From: Virgisporangium ochraceum
GTDB taxonomy: Bacteria > Actinomycetota > Actinomycetes > Mycobacteriales > Micromonosporaceae
Direction of reading: 5' to 3'
Length of the DNA stretch: 64,000 nt
Assembly (NCBI RefSeq): GCF_016863655.1
Contig: NZ_BOPH01000101.1
Span: forward strand, 39,792 to 103,791
The notes under the pieces: generated by a model
What the model was told of the DNA's origin: nothing
The model's database searches: none
What the model saw: the letters and a program-made list of their open reading frames with translations, nothing else
Translations under genes and position numbers: made by a program
Shown here: piece by piece, positions 35,710 through 43,989 of the stretch
Layout: each line of letters opens with the position of its first letter
Numbering within the stretch: the first letter of the stretch is position 1

Positions 35710-36717
35710 ATGGAACACAGGTGTCTGGGTGCGAGCGGGCTGCTCGTCAGCGAGTTGTGTCTCGGCTCGATGACGTTCGGCGGCGAGGCCGACGAGACGG
35801 CGTCGCGGCAACTCCTCGACCACTACGTCGACGCGGGCGGCAACTTCATCGATACCGCCGACGTCTACGGGGGCGGAGTGTCCGAGGAGATCATCGGCCG
35901 GTGGCTGGCCGGCCGTGACCGCGACGCGCTCGTCATCGCCACGAAGTTCTTCTGGCCCACCGGCGGCGGCCCGAACGACCACGGCGCGGGCCGCAAACAC
36001 ATCGTCGCGGCGCTGCACGCGAGCCTGCGCCGGCTCGGAACCGACCACGTCGACCTGTACCAGGTGCACGCGTTCGACGAGACCACCCCGCTGGAGGAGA
36101 CGCTGTCGACCCTCGACGGACTGGTGCGCGCCGGCACCGTGCGGCACCTGGGGGTCAGCAACTACGCCAGCTGGCAGCTGCAGAAGTCGGTGGACGTCGC
36201 GCGGCACCGCGGCTGGGAGCCGTTCGTGGCGTCGCAGCCGCTGTACAACCTCATCGACCGGGACATCGAACACGAGCTGATGCCCGTGTGCCGCAACGAG
36301 GGCGTGGGCGTCATTCCCTGGGCGCCGCTGCGCGGCGGGTGGCTGACCGGCAAGTACCGCCGCGGCATGGCCTCGGCACCGCCGGACACCCGGTGGGAGG
36401 CGGACAAACAGCCGTGGCTCGGCGACTGGGCGAGCAGCGTCGACGAACGCACCTGGACGGTGACCGACGCGCTGTTCGCTGTCGCCGAGGAGGTACGGCG
36501 CAGCCCGGCACAGGTGGCGCTGCGGTGGCTGATGCAGCGCCCGGGGGTCACCGCGCCCATCGTCGGTGCCCGGACCGTCGCCCAGCTGGACGACAACCTG
36601 GGCGCGTCGGGATGGTCGCTGTCCGACAAGCACATGCAGACCCTCACCGAGGCCGGCACCCAGCCGCCGCCGTACCCCCACGGGTACCTGGCCAACTCGC
36701 CGCGACGGCGTCAGTAG
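35710..36717 (+). CDS. Aldo/keto reductase
   Basis: A 335-residue NADPH-dependent TIM-barrel oxidoreductase. The catalytic tetrad is visible as Asp and Tyr in FIDTADVYGGG, Lys in VIATKFFWP and His in YQVHAFDE. The cofactor-binding C-terminal part has VGARTVAQLDDNLGA. It reduces aldehydes or ketones, possibly of sugars. The adjacent LacI regulator implies induction by a carbohydrate-like ligand. Its last 7 nt overlap the convergent LacI gene. There is no strong ribosome site; GAAGG lies 24 nt upstream. Confidence 0.93.
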   Translation: MEHRCLGASGLLVSELCLGSMTFGGEADETASRQLLDHYVDAGGNFIDTADVYGGGVSEEIIGRWLAGRDRDALVIATKFFWPTGGGPNDHGAGRKHIVAALHASLRRLGTDHVDLYQVHAFDETTPLEETLSTLDGLVRAGTVRHLGVSNYASWQLQKSVDVARHRGWEPFVASQPLYNLIDRDIEHELMPVCRNEGVGVIPWAPLRGGWLTGKYRRGMASAPPDTRWEADKQPWLGDWASSVDERTWTVTDALFAVAEEVRRSPAQVALRWLMQRPGVTAPIVGARTVAQLDDNLGASGWSLSDKHMQTLTEAGTQPPPYPHGYLANSPRRRQ

Positions 36718-37718
36718 CGCCGCCCGGTCGCGACACCGGCCGAGCTGTCGCGCACCTGGAGCGTGGCGGGGAACACGCGCCGCCAGCCCGGGGCGAGGTC
36801 CCGGTCCAGGAGAGCCCGGGTGGCGGCGGCCGCCATCGCCTCGACCGGCTGGTGCACCGACGACATCGGCGGCACGGTGCAGACGGCGATCACACTGTCG
36901 TCGAAGCCCACCACCGCCACGTCCCGGGGCACCCGCCGGCCGAGGTCGGCCAGCGCCTGCATCGCCCCGGTCGCCATCAGGTCACAGGCGACGAAGAGCG
37001 CGTCGACGTCGGGGTTCCGTTCCAGCAGCCGCACCGTCAGCTCGTAGCCCGCCTCGCGACGGAGCTTGCCGACGGCCGAGATGTCGGCGAGACCGAGGTC
37101 GCGGACGGCGCTCAGGTAGCCCGCCCGCCGGGCGTCGGCGCACGGGTTGCCCTCCTGCCCGTGCAGCGCGGCGATGCGACGGCGGCCGGTGTCGCGCAGG
37201 TGCACCACCGCCGCGTACGCCCCGTCGGCGTTCTCCATGTCGACGAACGGAACGCCCGGGGCGGACGGACCCATCGACACCACCCGGTCACACCGCGCGT
37301 AGAACTCCGCCGCGAGCGCCGGCGACACGTTGATGAGTACGACACCGGCGCTCACCGAGTCGGCGATCTGCGCCAGCCGGTCGGCCGCGTCGGGCTTCTC
37401 GACCACGTGCACCCGCAGCTGGGCCTCACCGCCGGCCAGTTCCCGCAGGATCCCGGCGGTCACCCGCCCGTAGTAGGGGCTGTTGCCGAACGTCGCGGCG
37501 TCGTCGACCACGACTAGCTCGACCACGCTTCCATGGCCGAACGCCAGCGCCCTGGCCGCCGGATCGGGACGGTACCGGAGCCTGTCGATGACCTGCCGGA
37601 CGTGCGCGCGGGTCTCGGGCGACACGCCGGGTGCGTCGTTGATGACCCGGGACACCGCCGCGGTGGAGACGTGCGCCGCGGCGGCGACATCGGCCAGGGT
37701 CGGCCGCTTCCCGGACAT
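36711..37718 (-). CDS. LacI-family transcriptional regulator
   Basis: A 335-residue repressor. The N-terminal HTH (PTLADVAAAAHVSTAAVSRVIND) and hinge (RPDPAARAL) lead into a periplasmic-binding-like ligand domain with VVGFDDSVIA and MSSVHQP near the end. It is convergent with the aldo-keto reductase. The perfect palindrome at 35659 in front of that reductase is its probable operator. The effector is unknown. Confidence 0.94.
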   Translation of the reverse strand: MSGKRPTLADVAAAAHVSTAAVSRVINDAPGVSPETRAHVRQVIDRLRYRPDPAARALAFGHGSVVELVVVDDAATFGNSPYYGRVTAGILRELAGGEAQLRVHVVEKPDAADRLAQIADSVSAGVVLINVSPALAAEFYARCDRVVSMGPSAPGVPFVDMENADGAYAAVVHLRDTGRRRIAALHGQEGNPCADARRAGYLSAVRDLGLADISAVGKLRREAGYELTVRLLERNPDVDALFVACDLMATGAMQALADLGRRVPRDVAVVGFDDSVIAVCTVPPMSSVHQPVEAMAAAATRALLDRDLAPGWRRVFPATLQVRDSSAGVATGRRY

Positions 37719-37753
37719 CTACGCGTTCCCGGACATCGACGAACGGGCCCGGA

Positions 37754-38755
37754 TCAGTTCACCGACAGATGGACGTGGTTCGTGTGGTCGCAGCTCGGGT
37801 TGCCACACTGGCCGCCGTAGGTCTTCCAGCTCCCCGTCGCGGTCTGCCAGATGCGTCTGAACCAGATGACGTACAGCACGTTCAGTGACCGGGCGTTGGC
37901 GATGTAGAAGTTCGCGAGCCGGTCGCCGTAGTCCTTGTCGCCGCCGGAGGCGGTGCCGCCGAAACCACCCGAGCTGGCGGCCCAGTCGCAGGCGCGGCCT
38001 CTCGGGTGCTCACCACCGTCCTCGGCGCTGCGGTAGCACTTCACGTAACGGGTGAAGCCGGCCGCCTTCGTCTGGTTGTAGGCGTAGAGCAGCACGTTGG
38101 TGACGCAGCCACCTGTTCCGGACGGGTCCTTGTTGCTGCACGAGCCGGACTTCCCGCCCGGACCCGGTGGAACCTTCGGACCGGATCCCGATGCCGCCTG
38201 GCCCGGACCGCCACCCACCGCGGCCTCGGCCTCTTTCTTCTTCTTCTCCATCAGCACGAGCTGCTGTTCCTGCACGGCGATCTCGGCGTCGAGCGACTTC
38301 TTCTGCTCCGCCAGCTCGCGGTTCAGGTCGTTGTACGCGCGGATCTGCTTCGCGTTGTGCAGCGCCAGACCGTTGGCCGCGGTGGCCCGGTCGATGAACT
38401 GGGTCGTCGTCGCGCTGGACAGCAACTGCGCGGTGGTCGCCAGGCCGTTGTTACGGTAGGCGACCACGAGCAGGCCGCGTGTGGTGACGGACAGTGCGTC
38501 CACCCGCTGCTGGGTCTCGGCGATTTTGGCGGTGAGCTCGTTCTGCCGGACGCGGGACGCCTCCAGCGCGTTGCGCGCGTCGACGAAACCACGGTTGGCG
38601 GCCTCCAGGGCCGCCCTCAGCGAGTCCGGGGTAGCGCCGTTCTCGTCGGGTTCGGCCGCGGCGGGAGCCGCGACGAACACCGCCAACAGCGCGGGGAGAG
38701 CGGCGACCAGCCACCATCGCCGACTGCGTTTGTCGGTCAACAACATCCGGTGCAA
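37754..38755 (-). CDS. Secreted coiled-coil cell-wall protein, c-di-AMP riboswitch-controlled
   Basis: A protein of up to 333 residues. TTG 38755 has GGAAGGA 4 nt upstream. ATG 38746 gives a 330-residue product but a 13-nt spacing; the choice is open. A signal peptide runs to about residue 35. Residues 40-180 are Ala/Glu/Gln/Lys-rich coiled coil (ALEAANRGFVDARNALEASR, LVLMEKKKKEAEAAV). A Gly/Pro linker leads to a compact C-terminal domain with paired cysteines (KCYRSAEDGGEHPRGRACDW, CGNPSCDHTNHVHL). Its HPRGRACDW and HVHLS pattern recalls the metal-binding pockets of VanY/peptidase-M15-like domains. A peptidoglycan role is likely from this and from the ydaO-type riboswitch, which in actinobacteria typically controls wall hydrolases. 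Confidence 0.8.
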   Translation of the reverse strand: MHRMLLTDKRSRRWWLVAALPALLAVFVAAPAAAEPDENGATPDSLRAALEAANRGFVDARNALEASRVRQNELTAKIAETQQRVDALSVTTRGLLVVAYRNNGLATTAQLLSSATTTQFIDRATAANGLALHNAKQIRAYNDLNRELAEQKKSLDAEIAVQEQQLVLMEKKKKEAEAAVGGGPGQAASGSGPKVPPGPGGKSGSCSNKDPSGTGGCVTNVLLYAYNQTKAAGFTRYVKCYRSAEDGGEHPRGRACDWAASSGGFGGTASGGDKDYGDRLANFYIANARSLNVLYVIWFRRIWQTATGSWKTYGGQCGNPSCDHTNHVHLSVN

Positions 38756-38770
38756 CTGTTCCTTCCGTCG

Positions 38771-38886
38771 GCCGCCGACCAGGTTAGCTGACGGGTTCGG
38801 GACGGAAGGGTGTCCCTACCACTCGCGCGGATTCACCCCGGTGGTTCCTGGGTCCCCGGCTCGCCCGCAGGCGATTGGGCGGCAGC
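38771..38886 (-). promoter_or_regulatory. c-di-AMP (ydaO/yuaA) riboswitch
   Basis: On the minus strand the conserved ydaO blocks appear in order: CCCAAUC after a GCCGCC P1 strand, GAGCCGGGGACCCAGG, GGGGUGAAUCC, GUAGGG, and CCCGUCAGCUAACCUGGUC, closing with GGCGGC (38776-38771), which pairs with GCCGCC near 38883-38878. The ribosome site GGAAGGA follows P1 directly. An RNA segment inside the aptamer (38809-38801) is exactly complementary over 9 nt to the segment carrying that ribosome site (38769-38761), a ready switch for translation. A possible -10 (TAATCT, 38936-38931) lies upstream. Known ydaO riboswitches turn genes off when c-di-AMP binds. Confidence 0.92.
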
Positions 38887-39009
38887 TACCACCGGCACCG
38901 GAGGGCGCCGCCGAGCGGTAGCCGGGAGCCAGATTAACGAAGGTCGAGCCGCTAGTGCACCCCGGGCATCCCACTGCTACCGCGAGAAAACACAACGACA
39001 CGAACCGTT

Positions 39010-39038
39010 ACCGAACGCCTCACCGGCTGGCGTTCGGT
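39010..39038. repeat. Inverted repeat upstream of the peptidase gene
   Basis: A perfect 10-bp stem (ACCGAACGCC/GGCGTTCGGT, 9-nt loop) lies in the 250-bp gap between the riboswitch and the peptidase. It could be an operator or 5'-UTR hairpin. Apart from this and the riboswitch, nothing was recognised in 38887-39137. Confidence 0.4.
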
Positions 39039-39137
39039 CGTTACCGATGGTGACGATCGGGGATGCGGGCCGCGCGTCTCACCGCATACGGTCGGGAAGC
39101 GCGTGGCGAGCCCGATGCCGAACCGTAGGGTGGGTCG

Positions 39138-41123
39138 ATGCGGGATCCGTACGAGTGGCTGGAAGACGTCGACGGCGAGCGGGCGCTGGCCTGGGTCGGT
39201 GCCCGCAACGCCGAGACACCGGCTCCGCCACCCGACCTCGTCGCCGGTGTACGCGCGATCCTCGACGACCGGCGGCGCGTCCCCCGGCCGACCTGGCACG
39301 GCGGGCACCTGTACAACCTGTGGCAGGACGCCGACCACCCGCGCGGGCTGTGGCGACGCACCACAGTGGACGGTTACGCGCTCGACGACCCGCCCTGGGA
39401 GGTCCTGCTCGACCTCGACGCGCTCGGCGCGGCCGAGGGGGAGAGCTGGGTCTGGGGCGGCGCCACCCACCGGCGGCCCGCCTACGACCGCTGCCTGGTG
39501 GAGCTGTCGCGGGGCGGCTCCGACGCGGCCGTGGTCCGCGAGTTCGACCTGGCCGCGCGGGCGTTCGTCGACGACGGGTCCGGAGCGGCCTTCACGCTGG
39601 CCGAGGCGAAGAGCGACGTGTCGTGGATCGACGCCGACACGGTCTACGTCAGCACGGAGCTCGACGGGGGCGGGCTGACCGCGTCGGGCTACCCGCGCAC
39701 GGTGCGCCGGTGGCGCCGGGGCACGCCGCTGGCCGACGCCGAGCAGGTCTACGAGTGCGGGATCGGCGACGTGTCCGTGCGCGCCTGGCACGACCCGACA
39801 CCGGGCTACGAACGCGGGTTCGTCGGTCACTACCGCGACTTCTACACCCGGCCGACGTTCCTCGTCGACGCCGACGGCAGCCTGCGCAAGCTTGACCTGC
39901 CCGAGGACGCCGACTGGAGCGCGCGTCGCGAGTGGCTGCTGGTCAAGCCGCGCGAGGCGTGGACGGTCGGCGGCGTCACCCACCCGGCGGGCGCGTTGCT
40001 GGTCACCCGCTTCGACGACTTCATGGCCGGCGACCGGTCGTTCACCACCCTCTACACGCCCGACGAGCGCAGCGCCCTGGTGCTGTGGCGCTGGACCCGC
40101 GACCACCTGCTGCTGGTCACGCTCGAGGACGTGCGGTCCCGCCTGACCCTGCTGGTGCCGGGCGAGTGGGCGCCCCGCCCGGCGTCGGCCGGCCCCGCCG
40201 GTCCACTCGACACGGTCTTCGTGACCGCGACCGAGCCCGACCTCGGCGACACGGCCCTGCTGTCGTCGATCGGCTTCCTGCGCCCGGAGACGCTGTCGAT
40301 CGGCGAGCGGGTGCTGAAGCGGGCGCCGGCGTTCTTCGACAGCGGCGGCATGACCGTCGAGCAGCGCTTCGCCACGTCCGATGACGGGACCCGGGTGCCG
40401 TACTTCCTCGTCGGGCACCCGGACGCGACCGGTCCGGCGTGGCTGACCGCCTACGGCGGCTTCGAGGTCCCGAGCCTGCCCTCGTACGACGGTGTCGTGG
40501 GCCGGTTCTGGCTGGAGCGCGGCGGCCGCTACGCGGTGGCCAACATCCGCGGCGGCGGCGAGTACGGGCCGCGGTGGCACCTGGCGGCCCGTCGGGAGAA
40601 GCGGCCGCGCGCGTTCGAGGACTTCGCGGCGGTCGCCCGCGACCTGGCCGACTCCGGCGTCGCCCCGCCCGGACGGATCGGCGTGAGCGGCGGCAGCAAC
40701 GGCGGCCTGCTCATGGGTGCCATGCTGACCCGCTATCCGGAACTCGTCGGTGCGGTGGTGGCGATCGCACCGCTGCTGGACCTGCGCCGGTTCCACACGC
40801 TTCTCGCGGGCGCCTCGTGGATCGGCGAGTACGGCGACCCCGACGACGAACGGGACTGGGCGTACCTGCGGACGTTCTCGCCGTACCACAGCCTGCGGCC
40901 GGACCGCCGCCACCCGCCGGTCCTGTTCCTCACCTCGACCCGCGACGACCGGGTGCACCCGGGGCACGCCCGCAAGATGCTCGCCCTCCTGCGCGAGCAC
41001 GGGCAGGAGGGGTGGCTGTACGAGAACGTCGAGGGCGGCCACGGCGCGGCGGCCGACAACGCCCAGCGGGCGTACATGCTCGCCCTCGAGATCGACTTCT
41101 TCCGGCGGCACCTGGACCCGTGA
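39138..41123 (+). CDS. Prolyl oligopeptidase family serine peptidase (S9)
   Basis: A 661-residue enzyme with no signal peptide. It opens with the family DPYEWLEDVDGERALAWV. A seven-bladed propeller spans roughly 60-390, and an alpha/beta-hydrolase domain follows. The Ser lies in GVSGGSNGG, the Asp in TSTRDDRVHPGHA and the His in ENVEGGHGAAA. ANIRGGGEYGPRWH is the S9A loop near the active site. It cleaves after proline in short peptides, in the cytosol. The C-termini of this gene and the MFS gene are 15 nt apart and convergent. Confidence 0.94.
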   Translation: MRDPYEWLEDVDGERALAWVGARNAETPAPPPDLVAGVRAILDDRRRVPRPTWHGGHLYNLWQDADHPRGLWRRTTVDGYALDDPPWEVLLDLDALGAAEGESWVWGGATHRRPAYDRCLVELSRGGSDAAVVREFDLAARAFVDDGSGAAFTLAEAKSDVSWIDADTVYVSTELDGGGLTASGYPRTVRRWRRGTPLADAEQVYECGIGDVSVRAWHDPTPGYERGFVGHYRDFYTRPTFLVDADGSLRKLDLPEDADWSARREWLLVKPREAWTVGGVTHPAGALLVTRFDDFMAGDRSFTTLYTPDERSALVLWRWTRDHLLLVTLEDVRSRLTLLVPGEWAPRPASAGPAGPLDTVFVTATEPDLGDTALLSSIGFLRPETLSIGERVLKRAPAFFDSGGMTVEQRFATSDDGTRVPYFLVGHPDATGPAWLTAYGGFEVPSLPSYDGVVGRFWLERGGRYAVANIRGGGEYGPRWHLAARREKRPRAFEDFAAVARDLADSGVAPPGRIGVSGGSNGGLLMGAMLTRYPELVGAVVAIAPLLDLRRFHTLLAGASWIGEYGDPDDERDWAYLRTFSPYHSLRPDRRHPPVLFLTSTRDDRVHPGHARKMLALLREHGQEGWLYENVEGGHGAAADNAQRAYMLALEIDFFRRHLDP

Positions 41124-41138
41124 CCCGGAGCCGCCGCC

Positions 41139-42359
41139 TCACGGCACCGGGACGGCCGCGCGGCGGCCGGCCGCCAGCGCGCGGTGCCCGAGGAGGCAGG
41201 TCACCACCATCGCCCCGGCGAGCGCCCACCCGGTCACCCGGCTTCCCGCGGCGGCCAGCAGGTACCCGACGACGACCCCGCCGAGCGGGCCGAGCCCGTC
41301 GGTGACGAGGGCGACCGCGCCCAGCATGCGTCCGAAGGTCTCCTCGGGCACGGACCGCAGCCGGATGACGGTCATCGCCACGCTGCTCACCGCGCCGATG
41401 CCACCCACCGCCGCCCACGCCGGCGCCAGCGCGTACGGGTGCGGAACGGCCGCGACGACCACCAGCGCCACCGCCCAGCCCCACAGCGACAGCGCGTACA
41501 CCCGCTCCGGCCCGAACCGGCGCAGCAGACGCGGGGCGGCGGCCGCGCCGAGCACGCCGCCGACACCGCTCGCGGCGAGCACCGCCCCGAGTCCCCATCC
41601 GGACTGCCGCTGCTCGGTCATCACCACGATCACGAGCAGGATCACGCCCTGGAACAACGCGTTGGTCAGGCCGGTGACGAGGGTCGAGATCCGGATGAGC
41701 GGCACCGCCCACATCCACCGGAAGCCCTCGACGACACCGGCCACCAGGGGCGTGCGCTCCCGCCGCGTCCGGGCCGCGAGCCGCCGCCGCGGCAGCGCGA
41801 GGAGGGCGAGCAGGCACACGACGTTCGACACCGCGTCGACCAGGAACGGCACCGCCCGGCCGACGGTCAGCAGGCCGCCGCCCAGGGTGCGGCCGAGCAT
41901 GACCGCGACCGGTGTCTCCGCCTGGTACCAGGCGTAGGCGGTGGGGCGCTGCGCCTCGGTGGTCACGTCGCGGACGGCGGTGTACTCCGCCATGTTGAAG
42001 AACGTGGACGCCAGGCTGTCCAGGAACGCGGCGACGAACAGGACGGCCAGCGCCGCACGCGCGTCCACGAGAAGCGCGACGGCGGCCGAGACCGTCGCGA
42101 CCAGGCTGAGCGCGCGACACGCGAGCATCGTCCGGCGACGGTCGACGAGGTCGGCGACCAGCCCCGCCGGCACCTGGCCGAGCAGCGCAGGCAGGCCGAC
42201 GGCCAGCGCCATCCAGCCCGCGGTCGCCGGTGACCCGGAGATGGTCAGCGCCAGCACCGGACAGGCGACGCGCACGGCGGCCGTGCCGACCTCGGACAGG
42301 CCGTTGCCGCACCAGAGGATCAGGAATTCGCGGTTGCGCAGGACGGAGCGGTCATCCAT
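41139..42359 (-). CDS. MFS transporter, probable RiPP exporter
   Basis: A 406-residue major-facilitator protein with about 12 membrane helices. The first-loop signature is FLILWCGNGLSEVGTAAV, and the cytoplasmic loop between helices 2 and 3 is DLVDRRRTMLACRA. It resembles the MFS_3/tetracycline-type exporters. Its start overlaps the stop of the HExxH gene by 8 nt, so it is the last gene of the four-gene RiPP operon and probably exports the mature peptide. It could equally be a self-resistance pump. Confidence 0.88.
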   Translation of the reverse strand: MDDRSVLRNREFLILWCGNGLSEVGTAAVRVACPVLALTISGSPATAGWMALAVGLPALLGQVPAGLVADLVDRRRTMLACRALSLVATVSAAVALLVDARAALAVLFVAAFLDSLASTFFNMAEYTAVRDVTTEAQRPTAYAWYQAETPVAVMLGRTLGGGLLTVGRAVPFLVDAVSNVVCLLALLALPRRRLAARTRRERTPLVAGVVEGFRWMWAVPLIRISTLVTGLTNALFQGVILLVIVVMTEQRQSGWGLGAVLAASGVGGVLGAAAAPRLLRRFGPERVYALSLWGWAVALVVVAAVPHPYALAPAWAAVGGIGAVSSVAMTVIRLRSVPEETFGRMLGAVALVTDGLGPLGGVVVGYLLAAAGSRVTGWALAGAMVVTCLLGHRALAAGRRAAVPVP

Positions 42360-43989
42360 CGCCGGTCGTGCCCGCGAACCAGCCGAGCAGCGCCGGCAGG
42401 TCGGCCGGTTCGCCGAGCCCCGCGTTCACCGCGCACACCACGTCGGCGCGTTCGCGCAGGACGGCCAGGGCCGGCTCCGGGACCACGTGCGCGACGGTGA
42501 GGGCCAGACGCGCCCACGCCGCCGGGTCGTCGGACCGCCCGGTCGGCGTCGTCGGATCGGTCGGCGTCGTCGGCTCCGGGCGCAGGAAGCCGGGTGTGGC
42601 GTCGACGCGGAACTCGCGCGGGACGTCGAGCCGGTCCCGCAGCCGCGGCTCCGGTAGCGGGCCCGGTGGGCGGCCGGCGCGCCACCGGTCCACGAGGTCG
42701 GCGACGGCGGCCGCGTCGACCGTGCGGTTGCGTACGCACCACGCCACCCGGTGGGCCAGCGACGAGTCGTCGGCGACGGTCGCCGCGTGGTCGGGCACCT
42801 TCTCGTCGCGGAACCGCGCCATCGACTCCGTCATCGCGGCGACGAAGACCCGGCCGGCCGGCGTCAGCAGCGGCGACGTGCGGACCTCGTCGAGCGCGCG
42901 GTCGACCTGGGCCCGCCACCGGGCGAACTCGACGTCGGCCGTGGGCGAGTCGTCCACCTGGCGCATCGCGCACCAGAACCCGGTGACACCGATGTGCGCG
43001 TAGATGCCCTGTAGGAGGCCGACGAGCGGGCGCGGGTCGTCGCGCCACGGCGCGTAGAGGTGCCGGGTGGCGTCGGGCTCGTGCAACCGCACCAGGTCGG
43101 TCAGGGCGGCCAGCTTGCCGTGCTGGAACTCGTGGATGAGGGCCAGCGCGAACTGCGCCCCGCCACGGGCGGCGCTCATGTTGACGCACCCGAAGGCGTC
43201 GTAGGAGGTGAAGCTGACGCCGACCGGGTGGGGGTCGGCGGTCAGCGGGACGACCGTGGCCAGGCCGGCCCGCATCGCCGCGGCGTAGGCGGGGAACCGG
43301 TCGAGCAGCAGCCGCCAGCCGGCGGCGAAGTGCTCCTGCCACGTCCGCGCCTGCGCGTCGGTCAGCCGGGGCGGATCGGCGCCGACCTGGCGGGCGCTGT
43401 ACGGGTCGGACAGGTCCCGGTACGGGTCGAGGTCGTCGAGGACCACCTCGACGGTGCCGGCCGTCAGGCGGCGCAGCGGGAGGGTCTCCGCGCCGCCGTC
43501 GGCGGGCCGCGCCGTCGCGTCGTCGCCGATGACCAGGTCGGTGACGCCGTGCCCGGTGCCGGCGACCCGCAGCCCGGCGATGCCGGGCAGCAGCACCAGC
43601 CCGTCGCGGACGACCACCCGCACCGTGCCGCCGCGGCCGGTGGTGAGCCGGTGGGCGGCGACGAGCCAGCCGAGGTAGCCGAGGTCGACCCACAGCGGTG
43701 TCGCGTCGTCGTCGCCGTGCTGCGCGCGGTGCAGGGTCCGGGCGAGCCACGGGCCGACGTTGGGCCACCGCAGCACGGTGGCGATCTCCGCGGGCGGCAG
43801 ACCGCGCAGGTGGTCGAACGCGGTGGCGAAGCCCGACGCGGCGACCGCGTCGGGGTGCCGCCGTCCCGCCGTCAGGTGCAGCACCCGCAGCAGGGCCAGC
43901 CGTTTCGCGTCCTGGCCGTCCCGGAGAGCGGCCATCGTCGCCGGGGTCTCGCGGCCGAGGCCGACGTCGTGTACGAGGTCATGCGACAT
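42352..43989 (-). CDS. HExxH-motif peptide modification protein (Fxs-type, probable peptide beta-hydroxylase)
   Basis: A 545-residue protein with the hallmark IHEFQHGKL (HExxH) near residue 280. The surrounding SYDAFGCVNMS and YAPWRDDPRPLVGLLQGIYAHIG are characteristic of the HExxH protein family found next to FxsB radical SAM enzymes. Some members act as 2-oxoglutarate-dependent peptide beta-hydroxylases rather than proteases. The start overlaps the radical SAM stop by 11 nt, so the two are coupled. It probably hydroxylates a side chain of the precursor tail. A tandem PTTPTDPTTPTG insert near residue 475 looks like a linker. Assignment to the family is firm; the reaction here is inferred. 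Confidence 0.88.
   Translation of the reverse strand: MSHDLVHDVGLGRETPATMAALRDGQDAKRLALLRVLHLTAGRRHPDAVAASGFATAFDHLRGLPPAEIATVLRWPNVGPWLARTLHRAQHGDDDATPLWVDLGYLGWLVAAHRLTTGRGGTVRVVVRDGLVLLPGIAGLRVAGTGHGVTDLVIGDDATARPADGGAETLPLRRLTAGTVEVVLDDLDPYRDLSDPYSARQVGADPPRLTDAQARTWQEHFAAGWRLLLDRFPAYAAAMRAGLATVVPLTADPHPVGVSFTSYDAFGCVNMSAARGGAQFALALIHEFQHGKLAALTDLVRLHEPDATRHLYAPWRDDPRPLVGLLQGIYAHIGVTGFWCAMRQVDDSPTADVEFARWRAQVDRALDEVRTSPLLTPAGRVFVAAMTESMARFRDEKVPDHAATVADDSSLAHRVAWCVRNRTVDAAAVADLVDRWRAGRPPGPLPEPRLRDRLDVPREFRVDATPGFLRPEPTTPTDPTTPTGRSDDPAAWARLALTVAHVVPEPALAVLRERADVVCAVNAGLGEPADLPALLGWFAGTTGDG

Noticed and set aside
42352..43989. HExxH protein as a zinc protease of the RiPP operon
   Set aside because: The sequence around HEFQHGKL and YAPWRDDPRPL matches the peptide-modification family found with FxsB rather than a metallopeptidase. 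A leader peptidase is therefore not visible in this operon.
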